In this document: positions 54,039 to 64,000 of the stretch, in pieces
Position numbering within the stretch: the first letter of the stretch is position 1
Layout of the letters: each line of letters opens with the position of its first letter
Assembly (NCBI RefSeq): GCF_025175675.1
Contig: NZ_JANIOA010000002.1
Coordinates: forward strand, 1 to 64,000
From: Sedimenticola hydrogenitrophicus
GTDB lineage: Bacteria > Pseudomonadota > Gammaproteobacteria > Chromatiales > Chromatiaceae
Length of the DNA: 64,000 nucleotides
Direction of reading: 5' to 3'
Translations under genes and position numbers: made by a program
The notes under the pieces: generated by a model
The model's input: the letters and a program-made list of their open reading frames with translations, nothing else
Databases searched by the model: none
What the model was told of the DNA's origin: nothing

Positions 54039-54922
54039 TGAACAGTGGAAAGATTGGTATCTTTTTTGTCGGCGTTGTCCTGCTGATCGGGCTGGCCCTC
54101 TCAACCCTGTTTGTGGTGAATCAGTGGGAGATGGCAATCAAGCTGCAGTTTGGCCGGATTGTCGATTCCGACTATTCACCCGGACTCCATTTCAAGATTC
54201 CCTTTATTCAGAACGTGAAGAAGTTTGATGGCCGCATCCAAACCATGGACTCAAATCCGGAGCGATTCCTGACCAACGAGAAGAAGGATGTGATCGTCAA
54301 CTCGTACGCCAAGTGGCGCATTATCAATCCGGCGCAGTATTTCCGCGCCACCGGTGACAATGAGGCCAATGCCACACGCTTGTTGTCGGAACGGATCAAT
54401 ACCAGTTTGCGTGATGAATTCGGCAAGCGCACCATCCAGGAGGTGGTATCGGGCGAACGTGCCGAGATCATGGCCCTGCTGACCAAGGACGCCGATGAAA
54501 AGGCCGCGGAGCTGGGAATTGAAGTCCTGGACGTGCGGGTAAAGCAGATCGATCTGCCCAAAGAGGTGAGTCAGTCGGTCTATGACCGCATGCGCGCCGA
54601 GCGCGAGCGGGTCGCTTCAGAGCTGCGTGCCCAGGGTGCCGAGGAGGCGGAGAAGATTCGTGCCAACGCCGACGCCGAGCGGATCGTGATCCTGGCCAAC
54701 GCCTACAAGGAGTCGGAAGAGACCCGTGGTGAGGGGGATGGCCTGTCGGCGGAAATCTATGCCGGGGCATTTACCGAAAATGAGGAGTTCTATTCCTTCT
54801 ATCGCAGTCTCAACGCCTATGACAAGACCTTCAACAACAGCGGCAATATGATGGTGCTGGATCCGGAGTCGGAATTCTTCCGCTACTTCAAAAACGCGGA
54901 AGGTAGAAAAATAGAAAACTGA
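54038..54922 (+). CDS. hflC: FtsH protease regulator HflC
   Basis: 294 aa. One N-terminal helix (IGIFFVGVVLLIGLALST), SPFH domain with NQWEMAIKLQFGRI, a coiled coil with RAERERVASELRAQGAEEAE, and the C-terminal FYSFYRSLNAYDKTF. Somewhat shorter than the E. coli protein (334). It is translationally coupled to hflK and followed by a strong terminator. Confidence 0.95.
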   Translation: MNSGKIGIFFVGVVLLIGLALSTLFVVNQWEMAIKLQFGRIVDSDYSPGLHFKIPFIQNVKKFDGRIQTMDSNPERFLTNEKKDVIVNSYAKWRIINPAQYFRATGDNEANATRLLSERINTSLRDEFGKRTIQEVVSGERAEIMALLTKDADEKAAELGIEVLDVRVKQIDLPKEVSQSVYDRMRAERERVASELRAQGAEEAEKIRANADAERIVILANAYKESEETRGEGDGLSAEIYAGAFTENEEFYSFYRSLNAYDKTFNNSGNMMVLDPESEFFRYFKNAEGRKIEN

Positions 54923-55014
54923 GGTGTATCCACCTGCCGCTCGCGGCAGAAATGGACAAGTGGGGCCTGGTTTGGCAGAATCAGCCCCCCTGTCCAAACA
55001 AACCAGAATATTCC

Positions 55015-55042
55015 GGCCGGGTTATTCCCCCGGCCTTTTTTT
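55015..55042 (+). terminator. rho-independent terminator after hflC
   Basis: Stem GGCCGGG / CCCGGCC with loop TTATTCC, followed by seven T residues (55036-55042). This is the clearest intrinsic terminator in the window and ends the hflX-hflK-hflC transcript. Confidence 0.9.
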
Positions 55043-55044
55043 GT

Positions 55045-55146
55045 CCAGGGATGGACTTATGCCGCGGAGGCCATGGATGGCCGGGAGCGGCTTTGCCAGG
55101 GATGGACTTATAACGCGAAGCACGATATTGCGCGGGAGCGTATGCG
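55045..55146. repeat. two-unit 51-bp tandem repeat (family B)
   Basis: The 16-bp sequence CCAGGGATGGACTTAT occurs exactly at 55045-55060 and 55096-55111; each is followed by a GCG...GGGAGCG unit, giving two degenerate 51-bp copies. They lie between the terminator of hflC and the next gene. Related sequence is at 14175-14219 and inside 44061-44166. Confidence 0.65.
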
Positions 55147-55155
55147 GACAGTGAT

Positions 55156-55341
55156 ATGTGGCACGACTTGTTGATTGCCTTGGCGCTGGTGATGGTGATC
55201 GAAGGGATTGTTCCCTTTCTCAGTCCCGGTGCAACCAAGGGCATGATGTTGACTATTGCCAAGATGGACGACAAATCCCTACGGATCAGCGGCTTGGTCA
55301 GTATGATCCTGGGCGTGTTGACACTCTATCTTGTGAATTAG
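55156..55341 (+). CDS. DUF2065 small membrane protein
   Basis: 61 aa with two hydrophobic helices (LLIALALVMVIEGIVPFL and ISGLVSMILGVLTLYL). The pattern MWHDLLIALALVMVIEG is typical of the DUF2065 proteins between hflC and hisZ/purA in many gammaproteobacteria. Role unknown; a link to the HflKC complex is only suggested by position. Confidence 0.85.
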   Translation: MWHDLLIALALVMVIEGIVPFLSPGATKGMMLTIAKMDDKSLRISGLVSMILGVLTLYLVN

Positions 55342-55353
55342 ATTGAGAAAACC

Positions 55354-57872
<2,519 letters not shown>

Positions 57873-57875
57873 GGT

Positions 57876-57888
57876 GACAGACTCCTAG
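57876..57888. repeat. orphan end of the 36449 palindromic element
   Basis: GACAGACTCCTAG is the exact inverse complement of the first 13 bases of the element at 36449. It lies four bases after the purA stop. Nothing else of the element is recognisable here, so it is a relic or chance match of low probability. Confidence 0.45.
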
Positions 57889-57895
57889 CGTGCGC

Positions 57896-57919
57896 AACGG
57901 GGCTCGCGTGGGCCCCGTT
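57896..57919 (+). terminator. purA hairpin
   Basis: AACGGGGC (57896-57903) pairs perfectly with GCCCCGTT (57912-57919), loop of 8; only one further T follows the stem (GTTTG). Likely transcript end of purA. Confidence 0.6.
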
Positions 57920-58071
57920 TGCCGTTCGCTTCCTGGAAGGACCACGGCGAGGTCGTGGCTGCGATAAAGCTATCTATCCTGCCGTTTAGCCTGTACAATC
58001 CCGCGCCTTCCTCATATCCTGACTCCATTGAGCTTCTTCGGTGGATCCAACACCCGCCAGAGGTAATCTCC

Positions 58072-59871
58072 ATGGACTCCGTACCCGTTACCGCAGGTTT
58101 CGACACATTTGGCCTGTCGCCGGCCGTACTCAAGGCGATTCAGGATCAGGGGTATGAGACCCCGACGCCGATCCAGGCGGCCTGTATTCCCGAACTGCTG
58201 GCCGGTCGTGACCTGCTCGGACAGGCCCAGACCGGAACCGGGAAGACCGCCGCCTTTGCCTTGCCGCTGTTGAGCAAGCTCACCCTCGGTTCCCGGGATC
58301 CACAAATCCTGATTATCACCCCAACCCGGGAACTGGCGCTGCAGGTGGCCGAGGCGTGTAAGAGTTACGCCCGGCATATGGGCGGATTCCATGTCCTGCC
58401 GGTCTACGGCGGTCAGGGGATGAGTCTGCAGCTGCGCCAGTTGCAGCGCGGGGCCCATGTGATCGTGGGCACGCCGGGGCGGGTGATCGATCACCTGAAA
58501 AGGGGCACCCTGAAGCTTGAGAACATCAAATGCCTGGTGTTGGACGAGGCGGACGAGATGCTCAAGATGGGCTTCAGCGAGGAGGTCGAATGGATCTTCG
58601 AGCAGGCCCCGGAACAGCGCCAGGTCGCGCTCTTCTCCGCCACCATGCCGGACGCGATTCGCAAGGTGGCGAAGAAATATCTGCGTGATCCGGTCGAGAT
58701 CAAGATCAAATCGAAAACCGAGACGGTGACGGCGATCGACCAGGTGCACTACGTGGTCAGTCGTGACCATAAAATGGATGCGATGACGCGCATTCTGGAG
58801 GTGGAAGAGTTTGACGGCATGCTCGTGTTCGTCCGCACCAAGCTGGCCACGGTCGAGGTGGCGGATAAGCTGGAAGCGCACGGCTTTGCCGCCGAGGCGC
58901 TCAACGGCGACATGAACCAGGCGATGCGCGAGCGCACCGTGGACCGGTTGAAGCAGGGCAAGTTGGATATCGTGGTGGCTACCGATGTGGCGGCCCGCGG
59001 ACTGGATGTGGAGCGCATCAGCCATGTGGTCAATTACGATATCCCGAATGACCCGGAGTCCTACGTGCACCGTATCGGGCGAACCGGGCGGGCGGGCCGC
59101 AAGGGCAAGGCGCTGCTGTTCGTGCAGCCCCGGGAAAATCGCCTGCTGAAGGCCATTGAGCGTTCGATCCGACAACAGATTCCGGCCGTGGAGCTGCCCT
59201 CCGCCGGTGACCTAAGCGAGCACCGGATTGACCGTTTCACCACCCTGATCCGGGAAACCCTGACTCAACAGGACCTGGATTACTACTATCAGCTGGTCCA
59301 GCGTATGGCTCAGGAACAGGAGATGAGCGAGCTGGATATTGCCGCGGCGCTCACCTATCTGGGACAGAAGGAGCGGCCGTTTATTGTCCGGGAGGTGGCC
59401 GATTCCGGTGCCAAACGCGCCAGGGCCAAGAGCAAAAATGAGCCAGGGACCTATCGGGCTGAAGGTTCGCAGGATAAGACAAAACATAAACCCAAGGCCA
59501 AGACCGAGCGCGGTCCCCGCAAGAGCGATGTCCCCATGGAGACCTATCGCTTGCAGGTGGGCTCGAAGCATGGGGTGACGCCCCGTGAAGTGGTCGGTGC
59601 ACTGGCCAATGAGGCGGGGCTGGACGGAGCCCATATCGGCCAGATTCAGATTGCCGAGGATCATACCCTGGTGGATCTGCCGGAGGGGATGCCGGATGAT
59701 GTCTATAAGCACCTGCAGCGGGTCTATGTCTGTAACCAGCCGTTGCGACTTAAACCGGTGAAGCCGCATCAGGCGGGGGCGAAATCTCAGCCGGACAAGG
59801 CCAAAATGGTCAAGAAGCGCGATAAGAAACCGAAGCACAAAAAGGCCATGCCGCCGGCCGCCGAAGGCTAA
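58072..59871 (+). CDS. deaD: DEAD-box RNA helicase DeaD/CsdA
   Basis: 599 aa. Q motif FDTFGLSPAVLKAIQDQGYE, Walker A AQTGTGKT, DEAD box VLDEADEMLKMGF, SAT motif, and RGLDVERISHVVNYD / HRIGRTGRAGR. A C-terminal DbpA-like RRM (about 495-565: YRLQVGSKHGVTPREVVGAL) and a basic tail define the CsdA type. It helps ribosome assembly and cold adaptation. The ATG at 58072 gives the family start, leaving a leader of about 150 bp after the purA terminator. Confidence 0.94.
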   Translation: MDSVPVTAGFDTFGLSPAVLKAIQDQGYETPTPIQAACIPELLAGRDLLGQAQTGTGKTAAFALPLLSKLTLGSRDPQILIITPTRELALQVAEACKSYARHMGGFHVLPVYGGQGMSLQLRQLQRGAHVIVGTPGRVIDHLKRGTLKLENIKCLVLDEADEMLKMGFSEEVEWIFEQAPEQRQVALFSATMPDAIRKVAKKYLRDPVEIKIKSKTETVTAIDQVHYVVSRDHKMDAMTRILEVEEFDGMLVFVRTKLATVEVADKLEAHGFAAEALNGDMNQAMRERTVDRLKQGKLDIVVATDVAARGLDVERISHVVNYDIPNDPESYVHRIGRTGRAGRKGKALLFVQPRENRLLKAIERSIRQQIPAVELPSAGDLSEHRIDRFTTLIRETLTQQDLDYYYQLVQRMAQEQEMSELDIAAALTYLGQKERPFIVREVADSGAKRARAKSKNEPGTYRAEGSQDKTKHKPKAKTERGPRKSDVPMETYRLQVGSKHGVTPREVVGALANEAGLDGAHIGQIQIAEDHTLVDLPEGMPDDVYKHLQRVYVCNQPLRLKPVKPHQAGAKSQPDKAKMVKKRDKKPKHKKAMPPAAEG

Positions 59872-59876
59872 TTAAT

Positions 59877-59915
59877 AGGGCGCCCCATGGGCGCCGTCGG
59901 CGGGCACGGCCTTCC
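59877..59915. repeat. intergenic repeat fragment (family C copy 2)
   Basis: 39 bp resembling the inverse of 2503-2541. It begins AGGGCGCCCCATGG and runs to CGGGCACGGCCTT. It lies just after the deaD stop, between deaD and the convergent efpL. Confidence 0.4.
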
Positions 59916-59933
59916 AGCAGCATCGGTGTCGGA

Positions 59934-60500
59934 TCAGGCGCGGGAGATAAACTTGCCGGTCCCGGTATTGATCTTGACCGTCTCGCCAGGTTCCAGGTAC
60001 TCGGGCACCTGGATCTCCAGGCCGGTGGTCAGGGTGGCCGGTTTGGTGCGCCCGGTGGCCGTGGCGCCCTTGATCCCGGGGGTGGTGTAGGTGATGGTGA
60101 GGGAGACCGACTGGGGCAGTTCGATGCCCAGCAGTTTCCCGTCCACGATCAAGGCGGTGATGCCCTCCAGCCCTTCGGTCAGGTAGCCGGTCTGATCCTC
60201 GATATCCTCCCGGTTGATGGCGTACTGGCTGTAGTCCCCGGTATCCATGAAGACATACTGATCCCCATCCAGATAGGAGTACTGCACCTGCGGCCGCAGG
60301 CAGTCGATACTCTGCAGCATATCATCTCCCTTGAAGGACTCGTCCAGCTTTTGATGGGTCTGCAGATTGGTGAAGCGGATCTTGTACAGGGTCGCGGCAC
60401 CCCGCGATGAGGGACTTTTCGCCTCCACCTGTTTCACCACATGGGGCGCGCCATTGATCTCGACAATGACGCCTCGTTTTAAATCACAGGCTTTCGGCAC
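59934..60500 (-). CDS. efpL: elongation factor P-like protein EfpL (YeiP)
   Basis: 188 aa, three beta-barrel domains as in EF-P. The tip loop contains SPSSRGAATLYK with Arg33, matching the E. coli YeiP SPTARGAATLYK, rather than the lysine or unmodified arginine of EF-P proper. PGIKGATATGRTKPATL is shared by the group. The GTG at 60500 is preferred because MPKACDLKRG aligns with the family and GGAG lies 7 bp upstream. EfpL relieves stalling on polyproline and other motifs. Confidence 0.92.
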   Translation of the reverse strand: MPKACDLKRGVIVEINGAPHVVKQVEAKSPSSRGAATLYKIRFTNLQTHQKLDESFKGDDMLQSIDCLRPQVQYSYLDGDQYVFMDTGDYSQYAINREDIEDQTGYLTEGLEGITALIVDGKLLGIELPQSVSLTITYTTPGIKGATATGRTKPATLTTGLEIQVPEYLEPGETVKINTGTGKFISRA

Positions 60501-60589
60501 GGCACGGCTCCGCAAATAGATTCGGGGCGGCGATTATATCAGACGGCAGGTCTGTGGGATCGGTTTTACTGTTGGAAATCAGTAGCCAA

Positions 60590-60806
60590 AAATGAACACG
60601 AATAAGCCCTTTGGGTTCGCAGGCTCAACCCAAAGGGCTCCAGACCAGGATGCCCGGGGTAGGATGCCGGTGAGGCACGAACCGCATCAAGCCTTGCCGC
60701 GAATGATGCGGTTCGCAAGCTCACCGGCATCCTACCTTGCCGGCAAGCACCATCGCCCGGATGAAGCCGCTATTCCCCCAACAGGATAAATCGTTCTATT
60801 TGCATG
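60590..60806. repeat. composite palindromic element, inverted copy of 17277 complex
   Basis: Contains, in order, ATGAACACGAATAAGCC; a hairpin AGCCCTTTGGGTT / AACCCAAAGGGCT (60605-60639); a family A palindrome (60659-60736); and CCGCTATTCCCCCAACAGGA then TAAATCG. The same modules occur reversed at 17340-17620. The inner GGTCCGTAAACGG core found in the other copies is missing here. Confidence 0.75.
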
Positions 60807-60832
60807 TGATCCGTGAAGAGATAAATGCCTGA

Positions 60833-61270
60833 TCAGGCGTGGCCGGAAAGCAGGTGATCCAGGGCGCTGGCGTTACTGATCAGATCGGCCAGCGTGTATT
60901 TTTCCAGCACCTTGAAGAACGCCTCCTGGGCCTCGCCCAGCACGCCTGCCAGGCGGCAGGCGGGCAGTATCCGGCACTGACTGCTCTCCGGGCTGAAGCA
61001 CTCCACCAGGATGCTGTTCTGCTCCGTCTGCCTGATCAACACCCCGATATTGACCACCTCGGGGCTCAGGGCGAGGCGCATGCCGCCGCCTTTACCGCGG
61101 ATCGTCTCGATATAACCCTGTTGACCCAGGTAATGGACTACCTTGGTCAGGTGATTGTGGGAGATGCCGTAGCTGTTTGCCAGTTCGCCCGCTGTCGCCA
61201 GTTTTTCCCGATCCAGCGCGAGATAAACAAGCACCCGGATGGTGTAATCTGTGAAGGTGGTCAGCCGCAT
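60833..61270 (-). CDS. nsrR: Rrf2-family nitric-oxide regulator NsrR
   Basis: 145 aa winged-helix regulator. The N-terminal MRLTTFTDYTIRVLVYLALD and GISHNHLTKVVHYL read as NsrR. The Fe-S ligands are Cys91, Cys99 and Cys105 (CFSPESSQC...ACRL), close to the E. coli NsrR spacing of 91/96/102. NO disrupts the cluster and releases the DNA. It is divergent from the DUF59 gene, with a dyad near its start that may be an autoregulatory site. Confidence 0.88.
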   Translation of the reverse strand: MRLTTFTDYTIRVLVYLALDREKLATAGELANSYGISHNHLTKVVHYLGQQGYIETIRGKGGGMRLALSPEVVNIGVLIRQTEQNSILVECFSPESSQCRILPACRLAGVLGEAQEAFFKVLEKYTLADLISNASALDHLLSGHA

Positions 61271-61285
61271 TGTGGCCCGTCCATT

Positions 61286-61304
61286 AATATGTATTTAGTA
61301 TATT
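61286..61304. promoter_or_regulatory. candidate NsrR operator
   Basis: AATAT-GTATTTAGT-ATATT dyad (19 bp), AT-rich, 15 bp upstream of the nsrR start and within the 85-bp divergent gap to the DUF59 gene. It is in the right place for an Rrf2-type site but does not match the enterobacterial NsrR motif closely. Confidence 0.35.
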
Positions 61305-61355
61305 GATTATCTCAGATCGCCATGCTAGATTAAACATGCAAATAAAATATAGCTT

Positions 61356-61697
61356 ATGGAAATATCCGACATGAACGACAACCCCAGCCGCGAAGGCGTT
61401 TCCCGTGAGGCCGTCTATGATGCCTTGCGAGGTGTCATTGATCCCGAGGTCGGGATCAATATCGTGGAGCTGGGACTGGTCTATGACGTGGTCACCGAGG
61501 CCGACCGGGTTGCCGTGACCATGACCCTGACGTCTCCCGCCTGCCCGATGGGCGCACATCTCGCCGAGGAGGGCCGGCAGGCGATTCAGGGCATGGTGCC
61601 GGCGGGGGTCGGTGTGGATGTCAGGCTGGCCTGGGAGCCGGCCTGGAATCCGGAAATGATGTCGGATGAGGCCAAAAGGCTATTGGGCTGGAATTGA
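61356..61697 (+). CDS. DUF59/MIP18-family Fe-S assembly protein
   Basis: 113 aa (108 aa if it begins at the ATG at 61371). DPEVGINIVELGLVYDV and LTSPACPMGAHL are the PaaD/SufT-type signatures, with the Cys of ACPM as the likely metal or cluster site. Members help deliver Fe-S clusters or mature metalloenzymes. Divergent from nsrR; the DUF2249 gene follows after 29 bp. The neighbourhood suggests a role in NO damage repair. Confidence 0.85.
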   Translation: MEISDMNDNPSREGVSREAVYDALRGVIDPEVGINIVELGLVYDVVTEADRVAVTMTLTSPACPMGAHLAEEGRQAIQGMVPAGVGVDVRLAWEPAWNPEMMSDEAKRLLGWN

Positions 61698-61726
61698 ACT
61701 GTTTAATCTGACTGGAGACCGATGAT

Positions 61727-61972
61727 ATGAGTACCCAAACCGCAAAGAGCACGGTGGACGTCCGCACCATTGAGCCGAGATTTCGCCATCCGATGATTTT
61801 CAACACCTTTGAGGACCTGCAGCCGGGAGAGTTTCTGCTGCTGGTGAATGACCACGATCCGGCCCCCCTGCGCTATCAGTTCGAGGCGGAACGGGCCAAC
61901 CAGTTCGACTGGGAATATATCGAGCAAGGGCCCGAAGTGTGGCAGGTGCATATCACCAAGAAGGCCGCCTAG
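61727..61972 (+). CDS. DUF2249 domain protein
   Basis: 81 aa, single domain. VRTIEPRFRHPMIFNTFEDL and LLLVNDHDPAPLRYQFE carry the HDP motif typical of DUF2249 (TusA-like fold). The domain is often found beside hemerythrin, RIC or NO-response genes. Function unproven. GGAGACC lies before the ATG. Probably cotranscribed with the DUF59 gene. Confidence 0.85.
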   Translation: MSTQTAKSTVDVRTIEPRFRHPMIFNTFEDLQPGEFLLLVNDHDPAPLRYQFEAERANQFDWEYIEQGPEVWQVHITKKAA

Positions 61973-62064
61973 CGAATCCGGATTTACCCGGGCCTGGGCA
62001 CGCGAGGGCGGGGCAGGGGCGACGGAGCGGCATGCTGCGGATCTCCTTCACCGCCCTGTTGTAT

Positions 62065-62086
62065 TTGCTTACAGGGACGTAAGCAA
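62065..62086. repeat. hairpin before membrane-protein gene
   Basis: TTGCTTAC (62065-62072) pairs perfectly with GTAAGCAA (62079-62086) across AGGGAC. It may be an operator or an RNA hairpin; a GC-rich stretch of low information precedes it. Confidence 0.4.
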
Positions 62087-62160
62087 GGGGGGGCGCAAGC
62101 TTTGTAATAGAATTTAAAACATCGGCTGACAAAGTGGCGCCGGTGCTCGGGGAAAGTACG

Positions 62161-63267
62161 ATGTGGAGTGATCTCAAGCCTGTTTATCGTTATCCGATCC
62201 TGATACTCGGCATGCTGTCACTGGTAATCGGTACGCTCGCCGGCCTGGCCCGGCTGGGATCGCTGGTGCCCGAGATTGCCCTGCAGCAGGCCGCCCAGCA
62301 TGGGGTGCTGATGATTCCCGCCTTCTTCGGCACGGTGATCGGGCTGGAGCGGGCGGTGGCGATTGGCCAGCGCTGGGCCTATGCGGCGCCGTTGCTGACC
62401 GGTGTCGGCGGTGTGGTGCTGTTGTTGGGTGCGCCACCCGCTATGGCGATTGCCCTGTTGACCTTCGGCAGTCTGGTGTTTTTAATCGCCTCGATCAAGG
62501 TGCTGCGGATTCAGCAGGCAGTCCATAACTGGATCCTGCTTGGTGGTGCAAGTGGTCTGTTCATCGGCAATCTGCTGCTGCTGAATGGCCAGGCGGTGAG
62601 CCAGCTGTTGTACTGGTGGATCGCCTTCCTGGTCTTGACCATTGCCGGCGAGCGGCTGGAGCTGAGTCGCCTGGTGATTCGGGACCCACGCAAACGCCTG
62701 GGGCTCGCGCTGCTCTCGGCGATCCCGCTGGCCGGTGCCGCCATCGGCACGCTCAGCCCCTCGATCGGGCTGCTCCTTTTTGCCCTGGGGCTGGCGGGTA
62801 TCGGGGTCTGGCTGCTGCTGTTCGATATCGCCCGGCGTACCGTGCGCCTCGACGGGCTGACCCGCTTCACCGCGGTCTGCATGCTGGCCGGCTACGGCTG
62901 GTTGCTGCTCTCCGCGCTGCTGTTCCTGGGTCTGGCCCTGGGCGAGAGTGGTGTCGGCCGGGATGCGGCGCTGCACGCCATTTTCCTCGGTTTCGTCTTC
63001 TCCATGGTGATCGGGCATGCCCTGATCATCTTCCCCGCGGTGACGCGCCTGAAGATTCCCTACTCGCCGCTGTTCTACCTGCCCCTGTTGCTGCTGCAGC
63101 TGTCGCTGCTGCTGCGCGTCGCTGGCGGACTCGGCGGTCATGCCGGCCTGCTGATCCACGGCGGTCACCTGAATGCGCTCACCCTGGGCCTGTTTATCCT
63201 CACCCTGGTGGGGAGTATATTGCGGGGACAGTGGGGTCGGCGGGGTCGGCGGGTCGCCGGTTCCTGA
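62161..63267 (+). CDS. NnrS-like polytopic membrane protein
   Basis: 368 aa with about ten to twelve hydrophobic helices. Histidines at helix ends include AAQHGVLMIPAFFGTVIGLE and HAIFLGFVFSMVIGHALIIF, which could bind heme or metal as in the NnrS/heme-copper-like group. Strict NnrS motifs are not clear, so the family is only suggested. The ATG at 62161 has GGGGAAAG 5 bp upstream and is preferred over the GTG at 62134. It follows the nsrR, DUF59 and DUF2249 genes. Confidence 0.55.
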   Translation: MWSDLKPVYRYPILILGMLSLVIGTLAGLARLGSLVPEIALQQAAQHGVLMIPAFFGTVIGLERAVAIGQRWAYAAPLLTGVGGVVLLLGAPPAMAIALLTFGSLVFLIASIKVLRIQQAVHNWILLGGASGLFIGNLLLLNGQAVSQLLYWWIAFLVLTIAGERLELSRLVIRDPRKRLGLALLSAIPLAGAAIGTLSPSIGLLLFALGLAGIGVWLLLFDIARRTVRLDGLTRFTAVCMLAGYGWLLLSALLFLGLALGESGVGRDAALHAIFLGFVFSMVIGHALIIFPAVTRLKIPYSPLFYLPLLLLQLSLLLRVAGGLGGHAGLLIHGGHLNALTLGLFILTLVGSILRGQWGRRGRRVAGS

Positions 63268-63325
63268 AGCGGTCCGGCACGGCGGGACCGTTCCGCCGGC
63301 GGCGGGTATGAATTGCGGTGGGAAT

Positions 63326-63400
63326 TGGTGGGCGCGCCTGGGATCGAACCAGGGACCCCTACCGTGTGAAGGTAGTGCTCTCCCGCTGAGCTACGCGCCC
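63326..63400 (-). tRNA. tRNA-Val(CAC)
   Basis: 75 nt including the encoded CCA. Cloverleaf: acceptor GGGCGCG/CGCGCCC, D arm GCTC/GAGC, anticodon stem CTACC/GGTAG with loop TTCACAC giving anticodon CAC (reads GUG), and T arm CCTGG/CCAGG around TTCGATC. The discriminator is A. It lies between the NnrS-like gene and gltX on the opposite strand. Confidence 0.95.
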
Positions 63401-63521
63401 CCTGAGTGGAGGAGCGCAATTCTAGAGATTTGTCGCCGCCAGGTCAAATGCTCCATACGCAGATCCATACACATCTGCTAGAATGCGCCTCTTTCCGATA
63501 TTGGCCGCCTGGTAGTGAGTT

Positions 63522-64000
63522 ATGACCACCATCCGTACCCGTTTTGCCCCCAGCCCGACAGGTTACCTCCACCTGGGAGGTGCCCGCACCGCGCTCTTCT
63601 CCTGGCTCTATGCCCGGCATCACGGCGGCGCCTTTGTCCTGCGCATCGAAGATACCGATCTGGAACGCTCAACGGAGGCGGCGGTCAATGCCATCCTGGA
63701 AGGGATGACCTGGCTGGGACTGGAGTACGAGGAGGGGCCCTTCTACCAGACGCACCGTTTCGAACGCTATAACGAGGTGATCGACGAACTGCTGGTGAGC
63801 GGCCACGCCTATCGCTGCAATTGCAGCAAGGCACGGCTGGATGCCCTGCGCGCCGCGGCCGAAAAGAGCGGCGGCATGCGCGGCTATGACGGCCACTGCC
63901 GGGACAAGTTTGTTAGCCCCGATGAGCCCCACGTGGTGCGTTTCCGCAACCCGGAGATCGGTGTGGTGGCATTCGATGACCAGGTCCACGGCAAGGTGCT
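63522..64000 (+). CDS. gltX: glutamate-tRNA ligase, 5' part
   Basis: The first 159 codons are present and the gene runs off the window. The class I HIGH-like motif [19 protein letters not shown] is at the N-terminus, with [18 protein letters not shown], and a CNC pair near residue 100 typical of the zinc-binding insert. It charges tRNA-Glu. GTGAG lies just upstream. Intact N-terminus; the rest is unseen. Confidence 0.95.
   Translation, partial: MTTIRTRFAPSPTGYLHLGGARTALFSWLYARHHGGAFVLRIEDTDLERSTEAAVNAILEGMTWLGLEYEEGPFYQTHRFERYNEVIDELLVSGHAYRCNCSKARLDALRAAAEKSGGMRGYDGHCRDKFVSPDEPHVVRFRNPEIGVVAFDDQVHGKV

Noticed and set aside
58072-59871. RhlB/RhlE instead of DeaD
   Set aside because: The C-terminal DbpA-like RRM and the length of 599 aa fit CsdA/DeaD better.

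Overview
The window reads as an uninterrupted stretch of chromosome from a GC-rich gammaproteobacterium. Gene order is diagnostic: lapA-lapB-pyrF, then rsgA/orn/queG/nnr/tsaE/amiC/mutL/miaA/hfq/hflX/hflK/hflC/(DUF2065)/hisZ/purA, the conserved gammaproteobacterial block. A stand-alone ATP sulfurylase, an NsrR nitric-oxide regulator with its neighbours, a c-type cytochrome and MSHA-type pilus machinery suggest a sulfur-metabolising, facultatively anaerobic member, perhaps near Sedimenticola-like Chromatiales. That placement is inference from gene content only.

Layout: 0.1-2.4 kb is LPS-assembly control (lapAB) and pyrF. 2.6-11.3 kb is recC-recB-recD. 11.5-12.4 kb is an orphan ParA-like ATPase with a possible small upstream ORF. 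12.9-17.2 kb carries sat, a Sel1/TPR protein, metY and an MscS channel. 17.7-23.5 kb carries a minus-strand secretin-domain/DUF7931/GNAT operon, a lytic transglycosylase, a PilZ protein and a DUF1631 protein. 23.8-26.8 kb is a glycine-zipper protein, a PepSY protein and a PhoPQ-like two-component pair. 26.9-36.5 kb is mshI-mshI2-mshJ-mshK-mshL-mshM-mshN-mshE-mshG, an assembly platform without pilin genes. 36.6-42.0 kb holds a DUF2333 gene, gor, and an M48 protease/cytochrome/rsgA operon. 42.2-57.9 kb is the conserved RNA-processing/repair/Hfl block. 58.1-64 kb holds deaD, efpL, nsrR with a DUF59/DUF2249/membrane-protein set, tRNA-Val(CAC) and the start of gltX.

The non-coding space is the most unusual part. 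Many gaps between genes hold long inverted repeats: a 168-bp MITE-like palindrome whose two CTAG ends supply the stop codons of two convergent genes (36449-36616), a nested palindrome of about 400 bp (17277-17672), a palindrome of about 165 bp upstream of sat (12592-12756), and related or chimeric elements at 2558, 39213, 42063, 44061, 47732, 55045 and 60590. Several share modules, including one core of about 40 bp embedded in otherwise different palindromes. No transposase, CRISPR array or prophage was seen.

Functional links: MshE carries an N-terminal MshEN c-di-GMP-binding domain and a PilZ protein is encoded nearby, so surface behaviour here is probably c-di-GMP controlled. NsrR sits divergently from DUF59 and DUF2249 genes and a polytopic NnrS-like membrane protein, which looks like a nitrosative-stress or Fe-S repair module and is the best candidate here for a little-described system.
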